Positions 10,299 through 18,044 of a stretch of 64,000 nt of DNA are shown here, piece after piece (the first letter of the stretch is position 1; every line of letters starts with the position of its first letter). The DNA is taken from the NCBI RefSeq assembly GCF_020531915.1, contig NZ_JAJAVG010000003.1, forward strand, positions 124,001-188,000, read 5' to 3'. Origin of the DNA: Methylovorus mays. GTDB lineage: Bacteria > Pseudomonadota > Gammaproteobacteria > Burkholderiales > Methylophilaceae. Position numbers and translations under genes: made by a program. The notes under the pieces are model-generated. The model was not told the DNA's origin, searched no databases, and was given only the letters and a program-made list of their open reading frames with translations.

Positions 10299-10699
10299 GT
10301 ACACGCCCAGGCGGTATGCTGGGCATGCATCATGTTGCATTGTTTGTGCATGATCTTGAGGCTTGCCTGCATTTTTACCGCGATGTGGTCGGCATGGCCG
10401 AAGAGTGGCAGCCCGATCCGGACAATATCTACCTGACCTCCGGCAATGACAATGTCGCCCTGCACCGGCTGGCGGCAGAGAAAACGCTGGATGGCCCGCA
10501 GCGGCTGGATCATCTGGGATTTATCTTGCGGACCCCAGAGGATGTGGATGCCTGGCATGCACACCTGACTGCCAATGCCGTACGCATCGCGCAGGCGCCG
10601 AAAACGCATCGTGATGGCGCGCGCAGTCTTTACTGCTTTGACCCTTGCGGCAATCTGGTGCAGTTTATTTATCATCCACCGATTGCGAACAAACTGTAG
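10295..10699 (+). CDS. VOC-superfamily (glyoxalase-like) protein
   Basis: This 134-residue single-chain VOC protein has two beta-alpha-beta-beta-beta modules: GMHHVALFVHDLEACLHFYRDVVGM and RLDHLGFILRTPEDVDAWHAHL, ending in SLYCFDPCGNLVQFIYHPP. The metal-ligand pattern (His in HHVAL, His in LDHLGF, Glu or Gln near the end) is only partly kept, as the last position is Gln in NLVQFIY. The substrate cannot be told. It starts with GTG overlapping the osmC stop, so the two are coupled. A strong terminator follows. Confidence 0.8.
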   Translation: MSTRPGGMLGMHHVALFVHDLEACLHFYRDVVGMAEEWQPDPDNIYLTSGNDNVALHRLAAEKTLDGPQRLDHLGFILRTPEDVDAWHAHLTANAVRIAQAPKTHRDGARSLYCFDPCGNLVQFIYHPPIANKL

Positions 10700-10722
10700 A
10701 GTGCAACCTGCGGTTAGGAATC

Positions 10723-10753
10723 AAAAAGGCCCCGCAAATGCGAGGCCTTTTTT
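10723..10753. terminator. Bidirectional rho-independent terminator
   Basis: AAAAAGGCC at 10723-10731 pairs with GGCCTTTTT at 10744-10752, with a GC-rich inner part and T-runs on both strands. It lies between the VOC gene (plus) and the TonB receptor (minus, ending at 10777), so it can stop transcription from both sides. Confidence 0.85.
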
Positions 10754-10776
10754 GTGTGGGTGATTTATTAACTTGT

Positions 10777-12900
10777 TTAATATTTCCAGGTGAGGGTGGC
10801 GCTAGCGTTCATGGGAGCTCCGTAATAGCTCTGACCACCATTGGCCCACATCAGACTGGTGAGGTATTTTTCGTCGGTAAGGTTATAAATGTTTAACGCC
10901 GCGCTCCAGTGTTTATCGATTTCATAATTGGCCATCAGGTTCAAGAGTGCATAGCTATCCTGCTTATATCGTGTAGTGCCTATATCTACATGCGTTTCGC
11001 TTTGCCAATTAACGCTCGCGCCGACTTTCAGTTTTTCGATAAAAGGCACTTGGTAGACAGTGGTTAGTCTTAGCAGCTGCCTTGGGGTGTAAGGCTTGAC
11101 GTTCTCATCATTGTCACCTTTTACACTGGCCAACCGGGTGTACCCGCCGGTGATCTTCAGTCTTGGGGTTACCTCACCTGACATATCAAATTCATACCCC
11201 TTGGTGGTGGCGTTGATACCTTCATAAATGGTGGTGTTGCCTATCACTGTGCCAGTGGACTGAGCCAGATTTTCTTGTTCAGTTTTAAATACTGCAAAAG
11301 ATGTGTTCAGGTTATTGAACAGCTGACTTTTGATGCCGGCTTCATAGTTTTTGCCTTTCATTGGCGCCAGTGGCTGGAGGTTCCTGTCCAGTTTGGTTTC
11401 TGGATTGTAGATGCCGGTATAGCTGGCATAGAGAGAGTGTTCATTTGTCAGGTTATAGACTGCTCCGGCATACGGAGTGATTTTATTATTGGCTTCCGAT
11501 TCTCTGCTGACGCCATAACTTACTCCGGTCAGCTCATAGCTCAACATGTTTCCGCCAGTGGTGATTTTCAGTTTGTCAGTGACATTGAATTTGGCTGCGG
11601 CATAGGTGTTAAGGCGTTTGACGTCAAAGGAAGCCGAGCTGCCTGTCACCCAGGTAGGCTCTGGCAGGTCGCCCGCATTATCGAAACTGCTGAGACCGAT
11701 CGTTGTGTAGGAAGCTGATTTCTCGTGCTCATCATAAGTGGAGCGCGACCAGTTACTGCCAATTACCAACTCATGTTCACGACCCGCTAATTGAAATGGG
11801 CCAGATACATAGGCATCCGCAATCAATTCTTTGTAGGAGTCGCGATATGCACCTGGCCAGCCGGTCAAGCCAGTTCCTGTGCTGCGGTCTTCATTGCCAA
11901 AAACATAAAGAAGTTTGGCATTTCCAGTCATTTCTTTGCGGGTTAGCTGGGTGCGCAGTTTCCAGCCGTTATTGAACAGGTGGGTCAGCTCAGCGAAGGT
12001 AATATTGTTGGTTGTATCCCAGTAGCTCCAGTCTGCAGATGTAGATGCTGATCTGCTGTAATGGCGGGTTGAGCCATCCGAGTAAAGCAGTGGCAGGCTG
12101 CCCCACATCGGGCTGTTGGTATTATTCTGTTGATAGGTGTGACCAAATGTCACCGTCGTGTTATCGGTAATGTCTGCTTCAATTACGCCATAAGCGACAT
12201 TCCGCTCCTGACTGTAGCGGTCCAGGTATGAGTTACGATCCTGGTTGGAAAGAACCAGGCGGCCGCGCACATTTCCGGCCTCATTCAATGGGCCAGAGAC
12301 ATCCATATCTACCCGGCGCTTGTCCCAGGATCCGACGGTCAGATCAATCTTGGCCTGAAATTCTTGTGTCGGGCGTTTGCGGATAAAGTTGATGGTGGCT
12401 GATGGGTTTCCTGTGCCGGATAATAAGCCTGTCGCACCCCGTAAGACCTCAATTCGATCATAGACTGCAGTATCTATATCACCAATTAATAGCCCGTCCG
12501 GGAACGGCACACCAAGTCCATCTATCTGGAAGTTGGTAATGTCTGAGCCTCTGGCTGTGTAATATGTACGATCGGTTTCGGCCCGTTCAACCTTAATGCC
12601 GGTGGTCATGTCCAGCACATCATTAATGGATGTGAGCTTGAAGTCATCCATTAACTCGCGTGTGACGACAGAAATCGACTGCGGTGTTTCCCGCAAACTC
12701 GTATTCAAACGGGTCGCAGTTTCTGTGGATTTCACCGTATAGGATTTTGTTTTTTCAGAAGCCTGTGGGGCCGAGTCTTCGGCTTGGGCGCTTACTTTCA
12801 CTTCCGGAAGGGTGCTTGTGTTTTCAGCAGTTTGGTCAGCAGCGAAACTGTTGGCTGCCCAGATGGCGGAGAGCGCCAGCGCAAGAGCTTTTTGTTGCAT
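10777..12900 (-). CDS. TonB-dependent siderophore receptor
   Basis: The 707-residue outer-membrane receptor imports ferric siderophore using TonB energy. It has a signal peptide (KALALALSAIWAANSFA), a TonB-box-like TLPEVKVSA, and a plug domain with LRETPQSISVVTRELMDDF, YTARGSDITNFQIDG and RIEVLRGATGLLSGTGNPSATINFIRKRP. A 22-strand barrel follows and ends in an aromatic residue (WKY). It resembles the FhuE/FpvA group for hydroxamate-type siderophores. The codon at 12900 has GAGGA close upstream and is preferred over the ATG at 12912. The gene is visibly more AT-rich than its neighbours, which hints at transfer. A Fur-like box lies 74 bases upstream. Confidence 0.93.
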   Translation of the reverse strand: MQQKALALALSAIWAANSFAADQTAENTSTLPEVKVSAQAEDSAPQASEKTKSYTVKSTETATRLNTSLRETPQSISVVTRELMDDFKLTSINDVLDMTTGIKVERAETDRTYYTARGSDITNFQIDGLGVPFPDGLLIGDIDTAVYDRIEVLRGATGLLSGTGNPSATINFIRKRPTQEFQAKIDLTVGSWDKRRVDMDVSGPLNEAGNVRGRLVLSNQDRNSYLDRYSQERNVAYGVIEADITDNTTVTFGHTYQQNNTNSPMWGSLPLLYSDGSTRHYSRSASTSADWSYWDTTNNITFAELTHLFNNGWKLRTQLTRKEMTGNAKLLYVFGNEDRSTGTGLTGWPGAYRDSYKELIADAYVSGPFQLAGREHELVIGSNWSRSTYDEHEKSASYTTIGLSSFDNAGDLPEPTWVTGSSASFDVKRLNTYAAAKFNVTDKLKITTGGNMLSYELTGVSYGVSRESEANNKITPYAGAVYNLTNEHSLYASYTGIYNPETKLDRNLQPLAPMKGKNYEAGIKSQLFNNLNTSFAVFKTEQENLAQSTGTVIGNTTIYEGINATTKGYEFDMSGEVTPRLKITGGYTRLASVKGDNDENVKPYTPRQLLRLTTVYQVPFIEKLKVGASVNWQSETHVDIGTTRYKQDSYALLNLMANYEIDKHWSAALNIYNLTDEKYLTSLMWANGGQSYYGAPMNASATLTWKY

Positions 12901-12973
12901 GGGTGTCCTCATGAGGCTTGTTGTGAGGCACGGGCGGGCTAGATTTGGCTGGCTGGTGCAGGTGGTTAATTTA

Positions 12974-12992
12974 TCAAATGATAATTGTTTTC
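12974..12992 (-). promoter_or_regulatory. Fur-like box upstream of the TonB receptor
   Basis: By hand count 13 of 19 positions match the Fur consensus, with the core AATGATAAT intact. It lies 74-92 bases upstream of the receptor start, a normal position for iron repression of a siderophore receptor. Confidence 0.7.
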
Positions 12993-13014
12993 ATCTGAAT
13001 TTGGAATGGTGTAA

Positions 13015-13120
13015 ATGTAAAAGTGTTGGATTTTTACATCTGTAAGGGAACTTTAAGGGCTGATGGGGGTGAATCCGCTAATACAGAATGCCTGATGTTG
13101 CGGATCTGCAACATCAGGCA
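13015..13120. repeat. Two perfect inverted repeats between the receptor promoter and DUF2322
   Basis: ATGTAAAA (13015-13022) pairs with TTTTACAT (13032-13039). Then TGCCTGATGTTGC (13089-13101) pairs without mismatch with GCAACATCAGGCA (13108-13120), a 13-bp stem with a 6-base loop that begins six bases beyond the DUF2322 stop. The second is probably the end-of-transcript structure for the minus-strand DUF2322/coq7 unit, although no T-run follows. The first may be an operator or a second stem. No gene is seen in 12993-13125. Confidence 0.55.
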
Positions 13121-13125
13121 GGAAA

Positions 13126-13440
13126 CTACTCGGTGATGGTCGCGCTCAAGGTTTGTTGGCGAGAAATCACATCTAGCAAACGATCAATATTGGGATGCTT
13201 GCCGGGGTTGGCCTGCGCATCCTGGGTATGCTCGGCATATAGCTCCAGGCCCTCTTGAGCCGCGGCGGGGGTGATGGCGCCATGTTTTTTCAGCAGATGC
13301 TGGTATACCTTGAGCGAGCCTTGGCTGCCTGGTTTGTTTTCAATCAAGCCTGCGGGTTGCTGGTCAGGAGTGAAAAGGGCGATGGATTGAATATGATCTG
13401 CACTGGCAAGGGTACTCAGAATTTCGCTAAAAGGTTTCAT
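13126..13440 (-). CDS. DUF2322 family protein
   Basis: The 104-residue soluble protein has the MKPFxEILxTL start and the IENKPGSQGSLKVYQHLLKKHG core that I associate with DUF2322, a small family of unknown function widespread in beta- and gammaproteobacteria. No catalytic motif is evident. It lies 18 bases downstream of coq7 on the same strand and is likely cotranscribed with it. A perfect 13-bp hairpin follows. Recognition of the family is from memory. Confidence 0.7.
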   Translation of the reverse strand: MKPFSEILSTLASADHIQSIALFTPDQQPAGLIENKPGSQGSLKVYQHLLKKHGAITPAAAQEGLELYAEHTQDAQANPGKHPNIDRLLDVISRQQTLSATITE

Positions 13441-13458
13441 GTTGTTTTGAAAATGCGC

Positions 13459-14079
13459 TTAAAGATAATAGGTGGTGGTGGTCATGACTTTAGATGCGGC
13501 TTGCATGGCGGACTTGATCGGAGGTGGAAGCTCAGCTCCGCCCTGTGCCACGGCAGTTTCGGCGTGCTTGGCTTCGTCTTCCTGCATCTGGGTAACAACT
13601 GCGCGGCTTTTGGCATCCTGCTCAGGCAGCGTTTGCAGATGGGATTGCAAATGCCTACCTACCTGACGTTCGGTTTCCGCCAGAAAGCCCAGATTCCATT
13701 TGTCGCCTAAGGCGCCAGCCAATGCACCAAGTGCAAACGAGCCACCGTACCAGAGTGGGTTGAGCAGGCTTTTGCGGCCACCCAGTTCTCGGATGCGCTT
13801 TTCGCACCATGCCAAATGCTCGGTCTCTTCCCGCGAGGCTTCCTGCAAGGCCGCCACGGTTTGCGGATTGCGCGCTGTCAGAGCCTGGCCGTTATACAGC
13901 GCCTGTGCGCAGACTTCGCCCACGTGGTTGATGCGCATCAGGGATGCCGCATGACGCTTTTCAGTCGCACTCAGCGGAGATTCCGGAATGGTTTGATCGG
14001 GATATGGGCGTTGGCTGTGCGCTTCGGCAAATACCGTGCGCAAGCCTTTGTCTAACTCGATGATCAGTTTGTCCAGCAT
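13459..14079 (-). CDS. coq7: Demethoxyubiquinone hydroxylase (Coq7 type)
   Basis: This di-iron hydroxylase carries out a late hydroxylation in ubiquinone synthesis and replaces flavin-dependent UbiF in many betaproteobacteria. It has 206 residues from ATG 14079, which has a GGAAAG site upstream; the longer frame to 14115 is less likely. The ferritin-like ligands are visible: [33 protein letters not shown], and [13 protein letters not shown], giving the E..ExxH pattern twice. The middle helix is hydrophobic ([11 protein letters not shown]), consistent with membrane association. DUF2322 follows on the same strand. Confidence 0.92.
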   Translation of the reverse strand: MLDKLIIELDKGLRTVFAEAHSQRPYPDQTIPESPLSATEKRHAASLMRINHVGEVCAQALYNGQALTARNPQTVAALQEASREETEHLAWCEKRIRELGGRKSLLNPLWYGGSFALGALAGALGDKWNLGFLAETERQVGRHLQSHLQTLPEQDAKSRAVVTQMQEDEAKHAETAVAQGGAELPPPIKSAMQAASKVMTTTTYYL

Positions 14080-14094
14080 GATGACTTTCCAATG

Positions 14095-14123
14095 AAAACC
14101 GCCGCCATATTGCATGGCGGCGG
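14095..14123 (-). terminator. Rho-independent terminator of ctpA
   Basis: CCGCCGCCAT (14099-14108) pairs perfectly with ATGGCGGCGG (14114-14123). Read on the minus strand, the stem is followed by TTTT. It sits 9 bases after the ctpA stop and before coq7. Confidence 0.75.
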
Positions 14124-14131
14124 GTTCGGTC

Positions 14132-15547
14132 TTACTTGCGTTGCAGAATCTGCAGGCCCTTGAGCAGGTTCAGTGCCTGAGTGAACTGGTAGTCGTTCTT
14201 GGAGCCTGGCTCCATGGGAGCCTTGTCACTGGCCTTGTCCTTGCCATCCTTGTCGGCTGGCTTGGCATCATCCTGGCTGTTGGCTGGTGTTTTTGGTGTT
14301 TCAATCGTCACCGGGGTATCGCCATCTTTCGGATTGGAAAGGTGATGCGACAGGTCAGCCTCGCGCAGATTCATGCCTTGCTCGACGGTGTTGATCGTAC
14401 CTTCTTCCACCGTAATGTCAGGCACGATGCCCTTGGCCTGGATGGAGCGACCGTTAGGCGTAAAGTAGCGCGCAGTCGTCAGCTTGATGGCGGTGCCGTT
14501 ATTCATGGGCAGAATGGTTTGAACGGAGCCTTTGCCAAAGCTCTGGGTGCCCATGATGACGGCGCGCTTGTGATCTTGCAGAGCGCCGGACACAATTTCA
14601 GAGGCTGAAGCGGAGCCGCCATTCACCAACACTGCCATGGGGACGGTCTTGATGTCCGCTGGCAGGTTACGCAGGTAATCACCACCGCCGCGCACGTAGT
14701 TTTCAGGTTGTGCCGTCAGGCGCATCTTGGCATCTTCCGTACGGCCTTCGGTGTATACCACGAGGTCACCCTTGGGCAGGAATGCAGCCGATACACCAAC
14801 GGCAGCGTTCAGCAAGCCGCCTGGGTTATTGCGCAAGTCCAGAATCAGGCCCTTGAACGGTTCCTTGTTTTCATCGCGCATGGTCTTGAGCGCCTTGGCC
14901 AAGTCTTCCCCCGTATGCTCCTGGAACTGGGTAATGCGCACATAAGCATAACCAGGTTCGGTCAGCTTGAATTTCACGCTTTGCGTTTTGATCACGGCCC
15001 GGTTCAGGGTCACGATGATGGGTTTGGCTTCGCCCTTGCGCAGAATGGTCAGCGTGATGGGGGTGTCTGGCTTGCCGCGCATGCGCTTGACGGCGTCATT
15101 CAGCGTCATGCCTTTTACGGGGGTTTCATCCAGCTTCACGATCAGGTCGCCGCTCTTGAGGCCAGCCTTGTAGGCGGGCGTGTCTTCAATTGGGGAAACC
15201 ACCTTGACGAAACCATCTTCCATGCCAACTTCAATCCCCAGGCCGCCGAACTCGCCTTGCGTGCCCGCTTGCAGGTCCTTGAAGCCATCGGCATCAAGAT
15301 AGGCCGAGTGAGGATCCAGCCCCGACAGCATGCCATTGATGGCTTCGGTGAGAAGCTTTTTGTCTTCCACCGGCTCTACGTAGTCACTTTTGATCTTGCC
15401 GAAAATCTCGGCGAAGGTGCGCAAATCGTCGATAGGCAGTTGTGGTTTGGTTTCCTTATCGGCGACGGCGGAGTAGTTGAGGCTGAGCATGATGCCCAGA
15501 ACAGCACCCGCAGTGATGAGGCCGAATTTTTCGAATTTTGCGCGCAT
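14132..15547 (-). CDS. ctpA: C-terminal processing peptidase, S41 family
   Basis: This 471-residue periplasmic serine protease of the CtpA/Prc group has an N-terminal signal or anchor ([14 protein letters not shown]) and an N-terminal helical domain. A PDZ domain follows ([40 protein letters not shown]), then the S41 core with the nucleophile in [17 protein letters not shown] and the general-base lysine in [13 protein letters not shown]. The C-terminus is a Lys/Asp/Pro-rich low-complexity tail followed by a short helix. It probably degrades or trims envelope proteins and cell-wall hydrolases. ATG 15547 has AAGGAA upstream; an ATG 18 bases earlier is possible. Confidence 0.93.
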   Translation of the reverse strand: MRAKFEKFGLITAGAVLGIMLSLNYSAVADKETKPQLPIDDLRTFAEIFGKIKSDYVEPVEDKKLLTEAINGMLSGLDPHSAYLDADGFKDLQAGTQGEFGGLGIEVGMEDGFVKVVSPIEDTPAYKAGLKSGDLIVKLDETPVKGMTLNDAVKRMRGKPDTPITLTILRKGEAKPIIVTLNRAVIKTQSVKFKLTEPGYAYVRITQFQEHTGEDLAKALKTMRDENKEPFKGLILDLRNNPGGLLNAAVGVSAAFLPKGDLVVYTEGRTEDAKMRLTAQPENYVRGGGDYLRNLPADIKTVPMAVLVNGGSASASEIVSGALQDHKRAVIMGTQSFGKGSVQTILPMNNGTAIKLTTARYFTPNGRSIQAKGIVPDITVEEGTINTVEQGMNLREADLSHHLSNPKDGDTPVTIETPKTPANSQDDAKPADKDGKDKASDKAPMEPGSKNDYQFTQALNLLKGLQILQRK

Positions 15548-15744
15548 GTGACACGATTCCTTCATGGGAAAAGTAATAGGAAGTACTTAATGGTTAATCA
15601 GATTAAAATTGAGCTTAACGCAAAGCTCGCATATTTTCCGCTATTTAATGGGAGCTTGCAAAGCTGCTGAGTCCTTTTGAGCGGTTTTTTACGCTATTTG
15701 TCAAAATCTTGCATACCTAACATCTTGCTAACTTTGAGGCGGTC

Positions 15745-16020
15745 ATGAAATCACATCATATTGAACTTGAGTACTGTACCCAATGCCGCTGGCTACTAAG
15801 AGCGGCCTGGATGGCACAGGAGTTGTTGATGACCTTCGAATCGGACATCGGACGTGTGTCGCTGGTTCCGGGTACGGGTGGCATTTTTGAGGTGCGCTTG
15901 AATGGCGAAACCATTTTTTCACGAAAACAGGCTGAGCGCTTTCCTGAATCCAAAGAATTAAAGCAGCTGATCCGGGATCGCATTGATCCAGAGCGATCCC
16001 TTGGACATAGCGATCGTTAG
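15745..16020 (+). CDS. SelT/SelW/SelH (Rdx) family protein with CxxC
   Basis: The 91-residue protein has the thioredoxin-like Rdx fold: first strand HHIELEYCTQCRW with a CxxC motif (residues 11-14), helix LLRAAWMAQELLMTF, then GxGGIFEVRLNGETIFSRKQAERFPESKELKQLIRDRI, which is diagnostic for the family. Here the position that is selenocysteine in some relatives is cysteine. Members are putative thiol-redox proteins of uncertain target. ATG 15745 has a GAGG site before it. The gene stands alone, divergent from ctpA. Confidence 0.82.
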   Translation: MKSHHIELEYCTQCRWLLRAAWMAQELLMTFESDIGRVSLVPGTGGIFEVRLNGETIFSRKQAERFPESKELKQLIRDRIDPERSLGHSDR

Positions 16021-16076
16021 GAGTGGATTGATTCAGTGACGAGAAATAAGAAGAGTATCTTTTACAAATTTTATCT

Positions 16077-16095
16077 TTAAATAATAATCATTCTC
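16077..16095 (+). promoter_or_regulatory. Fur-like box upstream of a degenerate EAL gene
   Basis: By hand count 14 of 19 positions match the Fur consensus, including the uninterrupted ATAATCATT core (16084-16092). It lies 44-62 bases upstream of the EAL gene, where a promoter would be expected. Confidence 0.5.
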
Positions 16096-16138
16096 AAATA
16101 GAATTGGGTTGTATGCCATTCTGATTGAGGTGAAATAA

Positions 16139-16927
16139 ATGAATGCGATTAATCGACTCGAGCTAAAGGCGTTGTTTGCCAGCCAGGCGTTGGATCCCCA
16201 TGAATTGCCAGCTCACGAAATGCTGGATGTCGTGATGTCCCGGCGCTTTGGGGTGGAGTATCAACCGATTGTCGACGTGCAGGCTTGTGAGGTGATGGGC
16301 TATCAAGCCTCTGCCAGATTCTGGAATGCCGAGCAGCAAGTGCTGGATGCCGGACGCATGTTCGCCAGTCTGCATCGCAATCCGTTGTTGCTGTTTTATA
16401 CCGAGTTGGAGATGAAGCGCCTGCAGATAGCACAGGCCCCAGGCCAGGGTTGGCTGATGCTGGATCTGGATATCGACAGCTTTTTTGAAGGCGGTGATCA
16501 TCTCGACAATCCGTTTTTGCAGCTATTCAAGCCCCATGCATGGACGGAACGCGAGCTATTGGTCAATATTGTCGAAAATCATAATCTGGCGGATGCCCAG
16601 CGTTCGCAACGCATGATCGAGCTGTTGCAGCAGAGCGGCACGTCGGTTGCACTGGAGGATGTAGGCGTGCGATGGGGAATGTTTTCACTGAGTGCCTTCA
16701 TGGATGCCACGGTGATCAAGTTTAATGGTCAGCAACTGCGCAGCATGAATGAAAATGCGGCCCAGGCTATGGTGGATTGGATGGTGAGCGCGGCCCGGCG
16801 CATAGGGGTGCATGTCATCATGAGCGGCATTGATAGCTGCGAAGAGTTTGAATGGGCGAAACGTTTTGGTGTGGATTATGTGCAGGGTCGTTTGTTTGCA
16901 CGGCAAGAGATTACGGCCAAGCTTTAA
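16139..16927 (+). CDS. Degenerate EAL-domain protein, probably not a phosphodiesterase
   Basis: The 262-residue protein is a stand-alone EAL domain. The fold is recognisable from EYQPIVDVQACEVMGYQ near the start to DYVQGRLFARQ at the end. However, the catalytic EAL triplet is replaced by QAS (GYQASARF, about residues 53-60), DDFG is replaced by EDVG, and the usual KID-type site reads KFNG. It therefore should not hydrolyse c-di-GMP, and more likely binds a protein partner or the nucleotide, as YdiV-like proteins do. A Fur-like box upstream suggests iron control. ATG 16139 was chosen; a GAGG lies about 12 bases before it. Confidence 0.8.
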   Translation: MNAINRLELKALFASQALDPHELPAHEMLDVVMSRRFGVEYQPIVDVQACEVMGYQASARFWNAEQQVLDAGRMFASLHRNPLLLFYTELEMKRLQIAQAPGQGWLMLDLDIDSFFEGGDHLDNPFLQLFKPHAWTERELLVNIVENHNLADAQRSQRMIELLQQSGTSVALEDVGVRWGMFSLSAFMDATVIKFNGQQLRSMNENAAQAMVDWMVSAARRIGVHVIMSGIDSCEEFEWAKRFGVDYVQGRLFARQEITAKL

Positions 16928-16993
16928 AACGATCAGATATCAACCAAGGGCAGTGGAAACAGAAACTTGTAGCGGGGGAGATTTGAAGCAGAA

Positions 16994-17539
16994 TTACTTG
17001 AGGGACGGCTGACTGGACTGGATGGATTCGGTTTCACTTGGGTCAATACGTCGGGCGCCATTGAAGCGCTTGGCCCAGTAGGCGTCTTTCATATCCACTA
17101 CCTGAATGCCGCCACCTGTACTGGGTGCATGGATAAAGCGGTTGTCACCCAGATAAATACCCACATGAGAGAACGCCGATTTCAGCGTATTGAAAAATAC
17201 CAGGTCGCCGGGTTGCAGCTCGTCTTTTGATACAGACTGCCCCAACTGGCTGATGGCGCGCGCATTGTGCGGAAGGGTAAGGCTCGCTGCCTGTTTGAAC
17301 ACATAGCGCACAAAACCACTGCAATCAAAGCCGGTGTCAGGAGAGTTGCCGCCGTATTTGTACTGAATGCCGGTCAGGCTGAGGGCATTGAGCAGCACTT
17401 CCTGCGCCGTGTCGGACCAGCCTGCCGTGTCAGCAGCAAACGAAGACTTGGCATTGCCATTGTCTGCACGCGTCTCTGCCGCATGGCAAAGACTGCTGAA
17501 AATCAGGCCCAGAAAAATGAATAAGCATGTGAAACGCAT
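16994..17539 (-). CDS. NlpC/P60 family cell-wall hydrolase
   Basis: The 181-residue secreted protein has a signal peptide (CLFIFLGLIFSSLCHA) and a C-terminal NlpC/P60 (C40) domain. Catalytic residues are Cys in GFDCSGFVRYVF, His in SAFSHVGIYLG, and a third polar residue in FIHAPSTGG. Such enzymes cleave gamma-D-glutamyl-diaminopimelate bonds in peptidoglycan stem peptides. There is no SH3 or LysM domain. It is convergent with the EAL gene, 66 bases away, and divergent from the next hypothetical gene. Confidence 0.9.
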   Translation of the reverse strand: MRFTCLFIFLGLIFSSLCHAAETRADNGNAKSSFAADTAGWSDTAQEVLLNALSLTGIQYKYGGNSPDTGFDCSGFVRYVFKQAASLTLPHNARAISQLGQSVSKDELQPGDLVFFNTLKSAFSHVGIYLGDNRFIHAPSTGGGIQVVDMKDAYWAKRFNGARRIDPSETESIQSSQPSLK

Positions 17540-17670
17540 GCCCCGATTCTAAAAGCAAAAGACGCGTGTTGTAAACCCTTGACGCAACGTGAAATTATTT
17601 TCAGTCTTCGGTTGCCAAGGAACCATAGTGTAGAATCAGGCTCAAGACATCACCAACGCCGGAGCCTGGT

Positions 17671-17988
17671 ATGCGCAATCACTCCCTGATGAAATTCCGC
17701 AATATTCGCTATTCCTCACCCCAGCTGGCGCATGATGTGCAGCGACCGCATGATGGCTTGCAGGGTACGTTGGCCGACTACGCACATCATATGGGGGTGA
17801 GCACCAGGCAACGCTTGCGCCTGATTGCCAAAGGTGTCGTCAACGAACTCCGCAGTACCGCGCGGGAAGGCGGCAAGATGGCAGGCCGGGCGGCTGGCAG
17901 AGTAAAAGCCAGATTGGCTCATGGCGCTGCCCGACGGTTGATCAAACTGGCGGACAGGCTGGAGCGCAAGGCCTCGCACCTCAAGTAG
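17671..17988 (+). CDS. Small basic hypothetical protein
   Basis: The 105-residue protein is very rich in Arg, Lys and Ala, with a predicted long helical C-terminal half (GRAAGRVKARLAHGAARRLIKLADRLERKASHLK). It has no signal peptide or membrane segment, and I do not recognise a family. The charge suggests binding to nucleic acid or membrane phospholipid. GGAG precedes ATG 17671. It ends 56 bases before ubiB on the same strand and may be cotranscribed with it. It is probably a real gene given the ribosome site and lack of a better frame. Confidence 0.5.
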   Translation: MRNHSLMKFRNIRYSSPQLAHDVQRPHDGLQGTLADYAHHMGVSTRQRLRLIAKGVVNELRSTAREGGKMAGRAAGRVKARLAHGAARRLIKLADRLERKASHLK

Positions 17989-18044
17989 CCATAATTTTAA
18001 GTAGCGCTAATTTCACACACCCAACAGGATATAAGTTAACGCCC

